Assembly (NCBI RefSeq): GCF_000024425.1
Contig: NC_013946.1
Location: 3,033,458 to 3,097,457, forward strand
Length of the DNA stretch: 64,000 bases
Source of the DNA: Meiothermus ruber DSM 1279
GTDB lineage: Bacteria > Deinococcota > Deinococci > Deinococcales > Thermaceae
Direction of reading: 5' to 3'
In this document: in pieces, positions 42,203 to 50,611 of the stretch
Numbering within the stretch: position 1 is the stretch's first letter
How the letters are laid out: each line of letters starts with the position of its first letter
Made by a program: the position numbers and the translations under genes
The notes under the pieces: generated by a model
Seen by the model: only the letters and a program-made list of their open reading frames with translations
Databases searched by the model: none
What the model was told of the DNA's origin: nothing

Positions 42203-42861
42203 GTATGCGGCTTTTGTTGGTAGAAGATCACACCGGGCTGGGCCGGTTGTTGCAAGACACCCTCAGCGGTCAGGGATTTGCGGTGGATCTGGCCGAGGAT
42301 ATGGCCAGCGCCGATGGCCTGCTGCAAAGCTTCCCTTACGACCTGGTGGTTTTGGATCTGGGCCTTCCAGATGGGGACGGCATCGAGCTATTGCAATCGC
42401 TCCGGGCTCGAGGCGAGAAGATGCCCGTGCTGATTCTAACTGCCCGGGATGGCCTGGCCGACCGGGTAAAAGGCCTGGAAGCCGGCGCTGACGACTACCT
42501 GGTCAAGCCCTTCCACCCCGAGGAGCTGGTAGCCCGGATCAGAGCCCTTTTGCGGCGGGCTCGAGGGGAGCCTACCAACCGCTTTAAGGTGGGTCGACTG
42601 GAGCTGGATATGGAGCTAAAAAGGGCCTGGTGGGACGGGCAGTCGGTACACCTGTCCGGTCGGGAGTATGCCCTCCTGGAGTTCCTGGCCCTCCACGCCG
42701 AGGGTTATTTTTCCCGCGAGGCCCTTATGGAGAAAGTCTGGCCCGGAGAGGCCGCCATAGACCCGCGTACGGTGGACACCTATGTGCGCTACCTGCGGCG
42801 CAAGCTCTCGCCGGAGGCTATAGAAACCGTGCGCAATCTGGGCTACCGTTTTCTGGGATGA
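42199..42861 (+). CDS. OmpR/PhoB-family response regulator
   Basis: 220 residues. Receiver domain with the phosphoacceptor aspartate in LVVLDLGLPDGDG (about residue 53), acidic pocket VEDH, conserved TA and KPF; C-terminal winged helix (residues 130-220) with LSGREYALLEFLA and RTVDTYVRYLRRKL. It will bind DNA as a dimer when phosphorylated by the kinase encoded next. GTG at 42199 overlaps the PepSY stop; an ATG two codons later (42205) is an equal alternative. Confidence 0.92.
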   Translation: MSMRLLLVEDHTGLGRLLQDTLSGQGFAVDLAEDMASADGLLQSFPYDLVVLDLGLPDGDGIELLQSLRARGEKMPVLILTARDGLADRVKGLEAGADDYLVKPFHPEELVARIRALLRRARGEPTNRFKVGRLELDMELKRAWWDGQSVHLSGREYALLEFLALHAEGYFSREALMEKVWPGEAAIDPRTVDTYVRYLRRKLSPEAIETVRNLGYRFLG

Positions 42862-44162
42862 GCCTGCGCCTGCGCCTGACCTTGCTGGTGATGGTGGTGA
42901 CCACCGCCGGCTTCCTGGCGAGTGGGGTTCTGCTCAGGTGGGGCCTCGAGGCCAGCCTGCTCCGCCGGCTGGACAGCCAGCTCGAGCGCGCCACAGATAT
43001 TGCGCTCACCCTTCTGGGCCCCGACCCCGAGGACGGCAGTTCACGCTTTGTTCCAGAGCGGGGCCTGCCGGTTTTACCCCAGCTACTCCCGGGTCTGGTG
43101 CTGCTACTGGTGGACGAAAGCGGCACCTTACTGGACGCCTTTGGCCGTCCACCCGCCCCCAGGCTACTGGAGGAGCTGGCCCAGGGAAAATCCTCTGTCT
43201 ATCGGATACACACCCGCCCTCTCGCAGACGGCCTGCTGCTTCGCGCGGCCCTCCCCCTCGAGCCCGTACAAGAAAGCCTGACCTTTCTAAGCCGCCTGCT
43301 CCTATGGATTATTCCTCTGGCCTCCCTGGGAACCATGGTAGGGGCTTATTTCCTTTTGGGTCGCGGCCTGCACCCACTGGATCGACTCACCCGTCAGGCC
43401 ATGACCCTGGCCGAACAGCGCCTATGGAGCTCCAGCCTGCTCGAGCCCAGAAGCCGCGACGAGGTGTGGCGCTTTGTGCGCGCCATTAATAGCCTGCTTG
43501 CCGCGTTGGGCGAGGTCATCCAGAGCGAGCGTCGCTTCACCCAGGACGCCGCCCATGCCCTGCGCACCCCGCTGGCCATCTTGAGCGGCCGCATTGAGCG
43601 GGCCCTAAGCCAGGCCCCCGATCCGGTTAAGCCAGAGCTTTTAGAAGCCCAGAAAAGTTTGCGGGATCTGCTGGATCTGGTAGAGTCCCTGCTCCACCTG
43701 GCCCGGGCCGATGCCGGCATCCTGGAAAAACGCCCTGTTTCCCTGGATGCCCTGGCCTTTGAGGAGTCTGAGCGGATGCGGGCGGCCTTTATCCGGCTGG
43801 ACTGGTTCCTGCCCGAGGAACCGGTCGTGGTATCCGGGGATGAAACTGCCTTGCGGGCGGCCATCCGGGCCCTGCTGGAAAACGCCCTGCACCACGGTGG
43901 GGGGCGGGCCAGCCTCCGGGTGTACGCCCAGCAGCAGCAGGCCCACCTGGAGATCCACGACCAGGGGCCCGGCCTCGAGCCCGAGCAAATTCCCCACATT
44001 TTCCAGCGTTTTTACCGTGGGCGTCGAAGCGCCGGCAGCGGACTGGGGCTGGCTCTAGTGGAGGCCGTTGTGCGCTGGCATGGGGGTCAGGTCATGGCCG
44101 GCCGATCCCCGGAGGGCGGCGCGCTTTTGGGGTTTGCCATACCCTTGAAAACAGGCTCGTAG
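42858..44162 (+). CDS. Sensor histidine kinase
   Basis: 434 residues. Two membrane helices (about 8-28 and 155-175) enclose a periplasmic domain of about 125 residues; then HAMP, HisKA with the phosphoacceptor histidine in FTQDAAHALRTPLAIL, and HATPase with N box NALHHGG, G1 HDQGPGL and G2 GSGLGLALVEAV. Partner of the upstream regulator (ATGA overlap). The stimulus is unknown, though the co-transcribed PepSY and lipoprotein genes suggest an envelope signal or metal. Confidence 0.92.
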   Translation: MSLRLRLTLLVMVVTTAGFLASGVLLRWGLEASLLRRLDSQLERATDIALTLLGPDPEDGSSRFVPERGLPVLPQLLPGLVLLLVDESGTLLDAFGRPPAPRLLEELAQGKSSVYRIHTRPLADGLLLRAALPLEPVQESLTFLSRLLLWIIPLASLGTMVGAYFLLGRGLHPLDRLTRQAMTLAEQRLWSSSLLEPRSRDEVWRFVRAINSLLAALGEVIQSERRFTQDAAHALRTPLAILSGRIERALSQAPDPVKPELLEAQKSLRDLLDLVESLLHLARADAGILEKRPVSLDALAFEESERMRAAFIRLDWFLPEEPVVVSGDETALRAAIRALLENALHHGGGRASLRVYAQQQQAHLEIHDQGPGLEPEQIPHIFQRFYRGRRSAGSGLGLALVEAVVRWHGGQVMAGRSPEGGALLGFAIPLKTGS

Positions 44163-44186
44163 GCGGGCCGGCGAGATAACCATCAC

Positions 44187-44199
44187 CCCAGGGCCTCGT

Positions 44200-44210
<11 letters not shown>
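44187..44210. terminator. Shared hairpin between convergent genes
   Basis: CCCAGGG (44187-44193) and CCCTGGG (44204-44210) form a short stem between the kinase and the reductase, overlapping the end of the latter. Likely a bidirectional terminator. Confidence 0.5.
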
Positions 44211-45564
<1,354 letters not shown>

Positions 45565-45653
45565 CAAAGTCCTCCGGTTTGAGTTTGGAATCGGGCCGCG
45601 GATGCACCGCGCTCAGATAGCGCAAATCATATCCCATCACCCCGCCGCGAACA

Positions 45654-45929
45654 CTACGGCCTGAGGAGTGCAACCAGTGCGGCGTATAGCCCGGCCCCCG
45701 CCCCATACAGCCCCAGCCAGAGCAAATCGGCCACCCGCAGCCGCCGGCGCAGCAGTTGCACAACCCCCACCCAGAACAGCCCCAGCGAAACCACCAGGCA
45801 AAACAGGCTCAGGTAGGCGATAAAAAGCGGGGCCGCCACGCTGCGAGCAAGCAGCCAGGAGCCCCCCGCCATGACCAGCGGGAGCCAGAGGAGCAGGGTG
45901 GCATAAATCAGCCAGCGGCGGCCTTGCAC
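45654..45929 (-). CDS. Small three-helix membrane protein
   Basis: 91 residues with three transmembrane helices and few polar residues (LIYATLLLWLPLVMAGGSWL, LFIAYLSLFCLVVSLGLFWV, LLWLGLYGAGAGLYAAL). GTG start, seven bases after the beta-barrel gene stop. It may be the last gene of the operon or have its own promoter, since GATAAT stands six bases upstream of the GTG. No family recognised. Confidence 0.65.
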   Translation of the reverse strand: MQGRRWLIYATLLLWLPLVMAGGSWLLARSVAAPLFIAYLSLFCLVVSLGLFWVGVVQLLRRRLRVADLLWLGLYGAGAGLYAALVALLRP

Positions 45930-45936
45930 CCTTTCA

Positions 45937-46707
45937 TTATCGCAGGATGCCGCCTAGATCGAGCCCCCACCCAAGCCGTAGCTGCTCCCCGGTGGCCTGG
46001 AGGCTCAACAGGCTGGCAAGCTGCTGTTCGGAGCGGGCCTCGAGGGTGTAGGTGGTTTTGAGGCGGAGTCCAGCACTGGGGAGAATCAGGGGCTCGAGGC
46101 TCAGCCCCAGCTCGCCTGCGAGCTGCATGCTGATCCGTTCATTAGCCACGAAACCCGTTCCCAGCGTGAAGGATAGCTGGGTGGGCCGCTCATTCAAGGC
46201 ATCGTTGAGGCTCATCTGAGCCACCAAGACCACGGGATCGCGAATCAGGCTGAGGGAAAGGCTGTACTGCAAAGCCCAGGGATAGCCCAGCGCTATTGCA
46301 ACGCGGGGCTCGAGCCCACCCCACCCCGGCAGCCGGGCTTCCAAACCCAGCAGCCCGCCCAAGGCCAGCTCATACCCGCCCAGGCGCTCGAGCTCCTGGG
46401 CAAAACGCCGCTCAGTCTGAAAGTACACCATCTCTGGTGACAAGCCCACAAAAGCCTTCCAGGTGGCGTCCAGGGTAAGCTCGAGCGCGCCCGACAAGAG
46501 CAACCCGTGCTCCACCCGCGTAAATGCAAAAATCCCCCGCTCGGCCTCCTCCCCTAGCCCAGAGGTCTGCAAGGGGGCATAGCGTAGGGCAAGACTGTAA
46601 CGAAGCTGGCCCGGCCTATCCTGGGGCCGCACCAGCGAGTCTATGGGTTGGGATTGCGCCAGTGCCAGCCCGCTCAAAACAAGCAACACACCCCAGAGCC
46701 TTCTCAT
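45937..46707 (-). CDS. Outer-membrane beta-barrel protein coupled to a C39 peptidase
   Basis: 256 residues. Signal peptide (1-18), then alternating polar/hydrophobic strands typical of a 10-12-strand barrel (LRYSLALRYAPLQ, HGLLLSGALELTLDATWKAF, YSLSLSLIRDPVVLVAQMSL) and a terminal strand LRLGWGLDLGGILR. The start overlaps the peptidase stop (ATGA), so the two are made together. Stand-alone C39 peptidase plus beta-barrel is the FapD-FapF pairing of functional-amyloid operons; here it may be the exit pore for the precursors encoded upstream. This is inference. Confidence 0.72.
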   Translation of the reverse strand: MRRLWGVLLVLSGLALAQSQPIDSLVRPQDRPGQLRYSLALRYAPLQTSGLGEEAERGIFAFTRVEHGLLLSGALELTLDATWKAFVGLSPEMVYFQTERRFAQELERLGGYELALGGLLGLEARLPGWGGLEPRVAIALGYPWALQYSLSLSLIRDPVVLVAQMSLNDALNERPTQLSFTLGTGFVANERISMQLAGELGLSLEPLILPSAGLRLKTTYTLEARSEQQLASLLSLQATGEQLRLGWGLDLGGILR

Positions 46708-47333
46708 GGCAGCCCCCGCACCAGGCCGCGCAGATGCCCCAACCGGGCTTGCGCCCATTCCAGGGCCTGGGCCTGGCGAGCTTTAGCCAGCCCCGCCGCC
46801 CGCTCTTCCGGCAGCGGCACCAGCACCACCCCGCTAAAGCCCTTTTCCGACAGTAGCCCCTCCAACGGAAGGAGCCGCCGACCCCAGCTCGGGTCAGCCA
46901 GCATCACCTGCCCCTCCACCACCCCCACCGCCACCACGTAGTGGGGTTCGGGCTGGGTGGTGTGCAAAATCACCGGTAAACCGCCGCGTTCGAAATAGTC
47001 CCTGAGCTGTTCTAGGCTCAGCCGAAAACCCCGGCTCTCTATGCCCAGGGCCTGCATGGCCTGGCGCAGCGCCAGGGCGTGGATGCCCACCTGCCGCACC
47101 TCCACCTCGTTTTTCTGCATGGCCTGCAAGGCCAGTTCCAGCACCCGGGCCTCGTCCACATCCGCCCGGTCGTAGTAGTGGCGCAGCAGCGTAGCCACCG
47201 CCGCCGGGCCACAGGTAAACCAGTCGGTCTGCCCTACCACACCCTGGTATCGTGACACCCGATACGGTGTGGGCTGCGCCAGGCCATGAACACAAAACAG
47301 GAAAAACAGAAGTATCAGGAAGTTACGGTTCAT
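46704..47333 (-). CDS. Secreted stand-alone C39 family cysteine peptidase
   Basis: 209 residues. Signal peptide (1-19, ending LAQ), then C39 domain: catalytic cysteine in TDWFTCGPAAVATLL (about residue 41), the substrate-binding helices, histidine in EPHYVVAVGVV and aspartate in LADPSWG. C39 peptidases cut leader peptides after double-glycine-type motifs; most are the N-terminal part of an ABC exporter, but this one is separate and exported, so it acts in the periplasm. No ABC transporter gene is near. Nearest analogue is FapD. Confidence 0.88.
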   Translation of the reverse strand: MNRNFLILLFFLFCVHGLAQPTPYRVSRYQGVVGQTDWFTCGPAAVATLLRHYYDRADVDEARVLELALQAMQKNEVEVRQVGIHALALRQAMQALGIESRGFRLSLEQLRDYFERGGLPVILHTTQPEPHYVVAVGVVEGQVMLADPSWGRRLLPLEGLLSEKGFSGVVLVPLPEERAAGLAKARQAQALEWAQARLGHLRGLVRGLP

Positions 47334-47336
47334 GCT

Positions 47337-47507
47337 TTACTTTTTCCCAAAGAAGGTTTCCCCCACCCACAAAATGAGCCCATGCAAAACAGACATCAGC
47401 ACAACAGTGTTCCAATCGGCGGGCCTCCCGAACAAAACTTTCGAGATGGCGTAGCCTATAAATGTCAGCCTGATGTAATCACGAAGACTTTCGACAGATC
47501 CCCTCAT
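47337..47507 (-). CDS. Very small membrane-associated protein
   Basis: 56 residues (MRGSVESLRDYIRLTFIGYA...), with two amphipathic to hydrophobic stretches (residues 12-26 and 34-49). The ATG is four bases after the preceding stop, and the stop is three bases before the C39 peptidase start, so the spacing is that of an operon gene. No family recognised. Similar small membrane proteins of peptide-export loci serve as immunity or chaperone proteins. Confidence 0.6.
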   Translation of the reverse strand: MRGSVESLRDYIRLTFIGYAISKVLFGRPADWNTVVLMSVLHGLILWVGETFFGKK

Positions 47508-47511
47508 TTTT

Positions 47512-47916
47512 TTAGATAGCTATGTCCCTTTCCCGAATAAGGCCAAGCAAGCCCTTGGAAGCCACTGTGGCTAGTAAAGTAGTCACTAGCATAGCGGCTA
47601 AATATGTGGGAATGCATGCAAGACCAAACTCCTCCCGAAAATAAACCGCCAGCACCAGTCCGGCAAAAATACCCACCAGTAAGCTAAAAACATTTCTCCG
47701 CCATGCAGGAAAGAAGACGGTCGGGTTTAGGCCCTGGGACGTGAGAGTAAGGGTAAGCGCGATAACAGTGGAAACGAGCAAAATAGTGTCCAGGTTGCCA
47801 TAAATAACATTTTCAAAGCTCTGGGAGCCAAGCAATGCGAAAGCCAGCCCAGCCAGCGCATGGCCGGCTAGACTGGCAAGAAATGTGTACGACAGAAGAG
47901 GGAGTCTATATCTCAA
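47512..47916 (-). CDS. Four-helix membrane protein
   Basis: 134 residues with four transmembrane helices (LSYTFLASLAGHALAGLAFALL, TILLVSTVIALTLTLT, VFSLLVGIFAGLVLAVYF, CIPTYLAAMLVTTLLATVA). TTG start with AGGGG about ten bases upstream. No family recognised; candidate immunity protein or transport component of the precursor locus. Confidence 0.6.
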   Translation of the reverse strand: MRYRLPLLSYTFLASLAGHALAGLAFALLGSQSFENVIYGNLDTILLVSTVIALTLTLTSQGLNPTVFFPAWRRNVFSLLVGIFAGLVLAVYFREEFGLACIPTYLAAMLVTTLLATVASKGLLGLIRERDIAI

Positions 47917-47986
47917 AGTAGGTTACCCCTAGGAGATGTATGTGGTTATCGGTTGGTTGCGCCGTTAGAATCTTGTGCATCTCGTC

Positions 47987-48214
47987 TTACTTACGCTGTT
48001 TTCTACGCAATACATATCGAATCCGTGCCCAGTCGACATGTGTGAAAGAAAGAATAATCGCTAGCAAAAACAAAGATAAACCGACTGAAGCAAAAAAATT
48101 CCAATTGAGGATTAAGAAGGTGTATATCTGAACACCTGAAATAGTTAGGGCTACGAAGATCGTGTATACCTTCCACAAAAAAGTGCTTTCGTTCAGGACT
48201 TTCTTTGGAGGCAT
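47987..48214 (-). CDS. Small two-helix membrane protein
   Basis: 75 residues. Two transmembrane helices (WKVYTIFVALTISGVQIYTF and FASVGLSLFLLAIILSF) and a basic C-terminal tail (RIRYVLRRKQRK). GAGGAAGG stands before the ATG at 48214; an upstream extension of the frame overlaps the preceding precursor gene and is less likely. Located directly behind precursor B, the position of a cognate immunity protein. Confidence 0.62.
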   Translation of the reverse strand: MPPKKVLNESTFLWKVYTIFVALTISGVQIYTFLILNWNFFASVGLSLFLLAIILSFTHVDWARIRYVLRRKQRK

Positions 48215-48266
48215 GCCTTCCTCGAATCGTGTTGTGGCATTGTCAGATTTTCTACCCACGGAATAC

Positions 48267-48710
48267 CTACTTATTCTTCTCAAGCCTGTTTGCAACACCG
48301 CTGGCAGCACCCCCAGCCAGCCCGCTAGCAGCACCACCTACAAGTGAACCATCATTTCTTGGAACATGCCAAAGGTTATCGCCTGCAGCTTTCGACAATC
48401 TTCCTGCCGCACCCCCAACGACTCCCGAAGCAACTCCAATGGCTGCATCCCTGAGGACATCTCGCACCGTAGTTGGCTCACCTGAGATGCTACGCTCGAT
48501 GTAGCCCGCTGCAACACTAACTCCGACACCTATAAGAAAGTTTACCCACTTCCCCTCTATCTGGCTCAACTCTGCATCACTCAACTCCTGCCCCACCGGC
48601 AACACCAGGGTAGAGCTGGTTGGCTTGAAGCTGGGCTGGCTGCCCTGGGCCAGGGCCGGGGCAAGGGCCAGCAGGGTGAGTATGGTTAGGACTTGAACGA
48701 CTCGCTGCAT
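48267..48710 (-). CDS. Sec-exported bacteriocin-leader-like precursor B
   Basis: 147 residues in three parts. (1) Sec signal peptide (1-22, ALAPALAQG). (2) Conserved linker and leader-like motif LVLPVGQELSDAELSQIEGKW (read in two pieces; residues 36-55), which matches the LSxxELxxIxG pattern of double-glycine leaders except that the second Gly is Lys. (3) Hydrophobic Gly/Ala-rich core (AAIGVASGVVGGAAGRLS, SGLAGGAASGVANR) as in class II bacteriocins. Its first 55 residues are nearly identical to precursor A, while the cores differ. GGAGG before the ATG. Confidence 0.75.
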   Translation of the reverse strand: MQRVVQVLTILTLLALAPALAQGSQPSFKPTSSTLVLPVGQELSDAELSQIEGKWVNFLIGVGVSVAAGYIERSISGEPTTVRDVLRDAAIGVASGVVGGAAGRLSKAAGDNLWHVPRNDGSLVGGAASGLAGGAASGVANRLEKNK

Positions 48711-48943
48711 GGTTCCTCCGTAACTTGGTCAGATGTAAGTAGGCGTTGGCCGAGCAGATATCGAGCACCCTCAAAATGGCACTTGAGACCATCCACCAAA
48801 AGAGCAATAAAAATCAGCATAGTCATAATAGAGATGTGCCAAGAGAAAGTCTGCAATGTCGGAGGCGTGTTTCTTAGAAACACTAACACCAGCCAGCCAA
48901 CCACAACATCTGCAATGAATAGAGCCAGAATCGATGATAGCAT
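48686..48943 (-). CDS. Small membrane protein
   Basis: 85 residues with two to three transmembrane helices (ILALFIADVVVGWLVLVFL and FSWHISIMTMLIFIALLVDG) and a hydrophilic tail (LTSDQVTEEPCSESFKS). It overlaps the start of precursor B by 25 bp. No family recognised; the size and context fit an immunity protein. Confidence 0.6.
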   Translation of the reverse strand: MLSSILALFIADVVVGWLVLVFLRNTPPTLQTFSWHISIMTMLIFIALLVDGLKCHFEGARYLLGQRLLTSDQVTEEPCSESFKS

Positions 48944-48959
48944 TACAAAGGAGCTCTTT

Positions 48960-49232
48960 TTACTTGGTGTTCGCGATACACGAAAAGCATTGCAGTATCT
49001 TTATCACTAATCCGTCGTTCGTCTCAAACGCGAATGCAATCGCGTGGGCAAAATATACCTTCGAAAACAACCCAGTTAGACCCGCAGCAATTTCCTTGGT
49101 CACAACAAAACCCACACCAAATATAAGCAGCAAGGTCTTGAGCAACCATTGATTGGCGGGATCGTGCCAGAGTTGGCGAATCCCACCAGGTGATTTGGCA
49201 CACTTGCTCCCATGAGTTTGGGTTTTATTCAT
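48960..49232 (-). CDS. Small membrane protein
   Basis: 90 residues. One clear transmembrane helix (WLLKTLLLIFGVGFVVT) and a second weaker one (YFAHAIAFAFETNDGLVI). The start overlaps the stop of the preceding Gly/Ala-rich gene (ATGA), so they are coupled, as expected for a toxin or bacteriocin and its immunity protein. No family recognised. Confidence 0.6.
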   Translation of the reverse strand: MNKTQTHGSKCAKSPGGIRQLWHDPANQWLLKTLLLIFGVGFVVTKEIAAGLTGLFSKVYFAHAIAFAFETNDGLVIKILQCFSCIANTK

Positions 49233-49456
49233 CTTTGGGGTTCCTTGTAAGCGCCAATGCCCTCTTGCACAGCACCGTAGCCTACACCATTAATGATGTG
49301 AGCTACGGCTTTCGCACCTCCTGCCATAGCTTTTTCTATTACTTCGGCTTTTCCAGCAAAGAAAGCTCCCGACAGAGCGCCCGTCGCGACCTTTACTACA
49401 ACCTCCCTTGCCGAGCAGCCTTCTCTACAACTCCAAGCAGCATCTGTCGCTAGCAT
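49229..49456 (-). CDS. Gly/Ala-rich peptide without signal, related to precursor A
   Basis: 75 residues. No signal peptide or leader motif. The core SCREGCSAREVVVKVATGALSGAFFAGKAE parallels the CECSGWRAVGAAVSGAALGVVGGAKGE stretch of precursor A (each in part): two close cysteines and then a Gly/Ala helix. Either a second peptide of a pair that uses another export route, or a precursor that has lost its leader. It starts four bases after the preceding stop. Confidence 0.58.
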   Translation of the reverse strand: MLATDAAWSCREGCSAREVVVKVATGALSGAFFAGKAEVIEKAMAGGAKAVAHIINGVGYGAVQEGIGAYKEPQR

Positions 49457-49460
49457 GGCG

Positions 49461-49961
49461 TCATATCCGCATCAACTGTCGTGAGGCCTCAAACTGGTTG
49501 AATCGCCAATCCAGAAACAGGCCCAGTAAAACCATCAACGATGTCGCTATTATGTCTGTCAATATTATGTCTATGTCTAAATCATCTCCCACCAAGCTGT
49601 TTCCCCAAACGTATATCAAGATTGCGGCGACCCATACCAAAATCGCCAGCAGCACCCCAGCCACCAGCCCCCGACTCTGAGATGGTGCCGGACTCGGCCC
49701 GAACAACGCCCGGTACTCAGGATATCCCTTGAATGAGCCACGGTTGATAAAGGTGAGAATGTGCGCAAAATAGTAGCCAACCAAAAGAGTACTGACTTTA
49801 ACCAGCACTTCCCCAAGCGTCCAATCAAAAGTTTTGTCATCCACATATGGGTTGAATGTGGTAGATCCCCAACTGATTATCAGGATGAACCCGATGATGT
49901 GAAATACTGGAAATAGTCTGCTGAGCTTTTTTAGCATCCGAATCAGATCCTCCAGCCCCAT
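49461..49961 (-). CDS. Four-helix membrane protein
   Basis: 166 residues from the ATG at 49961 (174 from the TTG at 49985). Four transmembrane helices (FHIIGFILIISWG, VSTLLVGYYFAHILTFI, GLVAGVLLAILVWVAAILIYV, IIATSLMVLLGLFLDW). First gene behind precursor A. No family recognised. Confidence 0.62.
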   Translation of the reverse strand: MGLEDLIRMLKKLSRLFPVFHIIGFILIISWGSTTFNPYVDDKTFDWTLGEVLVKVSTLLVGYYFAHILTFINRGSFKGYPEYRALFGPSPAPSQSRGLVAGVLLAILVWVAAILIYVWGNSLVGDDLDIDIILTDIIATSLMVLLGLFLDWRFNQFEASRQLMRI

Positions 49962-50002
49962 CTGGTTGTCCCCGTTTGGGGGCAACCGTTTCTTTCACAA
50001 AA

Positions 50003-50443
50003 CTATCTATTGGAATTCCAAGCCCTACCTACCGCTTGCACACCCACTTCGGTGCTCCATGCAGTTCCAACACCCACACCTGCCATCGCTGCCTGGGCCA
50101 CCTTGGAACCAACCCCCTTCGCCGCATTAAACGCAACCTGCACAAGCTCACCTTTGGCTCCACCTACCACGCCTAGCGCCGCACCGCTTACGGCTGCACC
50201 TACTGCTCGCCAACCGCTACATTCACAATCACTTACGGCAGAGTGAGCTCCCATTGCTGCACCTATAGCGGCCCAAAGCCACCGTCCCTCCACCTCCGCC
50301 AACTCCTCATCGCTCAACTCCTGCCCCACCGGCAGCACCAAGGTAGAGCTGGTTGGCTTGAAGCTGGGCCGGCTGCCCTGGGCCAGGGCCGGGGTAAGGG
50401 CCAGCAGGGTGAGCATGGTTAGAGCTTGAACGACTCGCTGCAT
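50003..50443 (-). CDS. Sec-exported bacteriocin-leader-like precursor A
   Basis: 146 residues. Same design as precursor B: Sec signal peptide (1-22), linker, leader-like motif GQELSDEELAEVEGRW (residues 41-56), then a Gly/Ala-rich core with two cysteines (SDCECSGW) and long GxxxG-type runs (AAIGAAMGAHSAV, VGAAVSGAALGVVGGAKG). AGGAGG precedes the ATG. First gene of the run of co-directional genes that ends with the C39 peptidase and the barrel. The upstream frame to 50554 is not supported. Confidence 0.75.
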   Translation of the reverse strand: MQRVVQALTMLTLLALTPALAQGSRPSFKPTSSTLVLPVGQELSDEELAEVEGRWLWAAIGAAMGAHSAVSDCECSGWRAVGAAVSGAALGVVGGAKGELVQVAFNAAKGVGSKVAQAAMAGVGVGTAWSTEVGVQAVGRAWNSNR

Positions 50444-50611
50444 GGTTCCTCCTTTTGGGGTTTCGATACCAGCGCTGGCACTACCGATATAGCAAAATAG
50501 CACCCCCCCAGCGTGATAAGGACTACTTTGGTCGGCCAAAACTAAAGCCTTCATTAAGGCATTGTAAGCACCGCATGGACAGGCGCCATCCGGGTTTTTA
50601 GCATGGTTCTT

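Noticed and set aside
45937-47333. Standard class II bacteriocin ABC exporter
   Set aside because: No ATPase (Walker A, ABC signature) or transporter-sized membrane domain is fused to or near the C39 peptidase.
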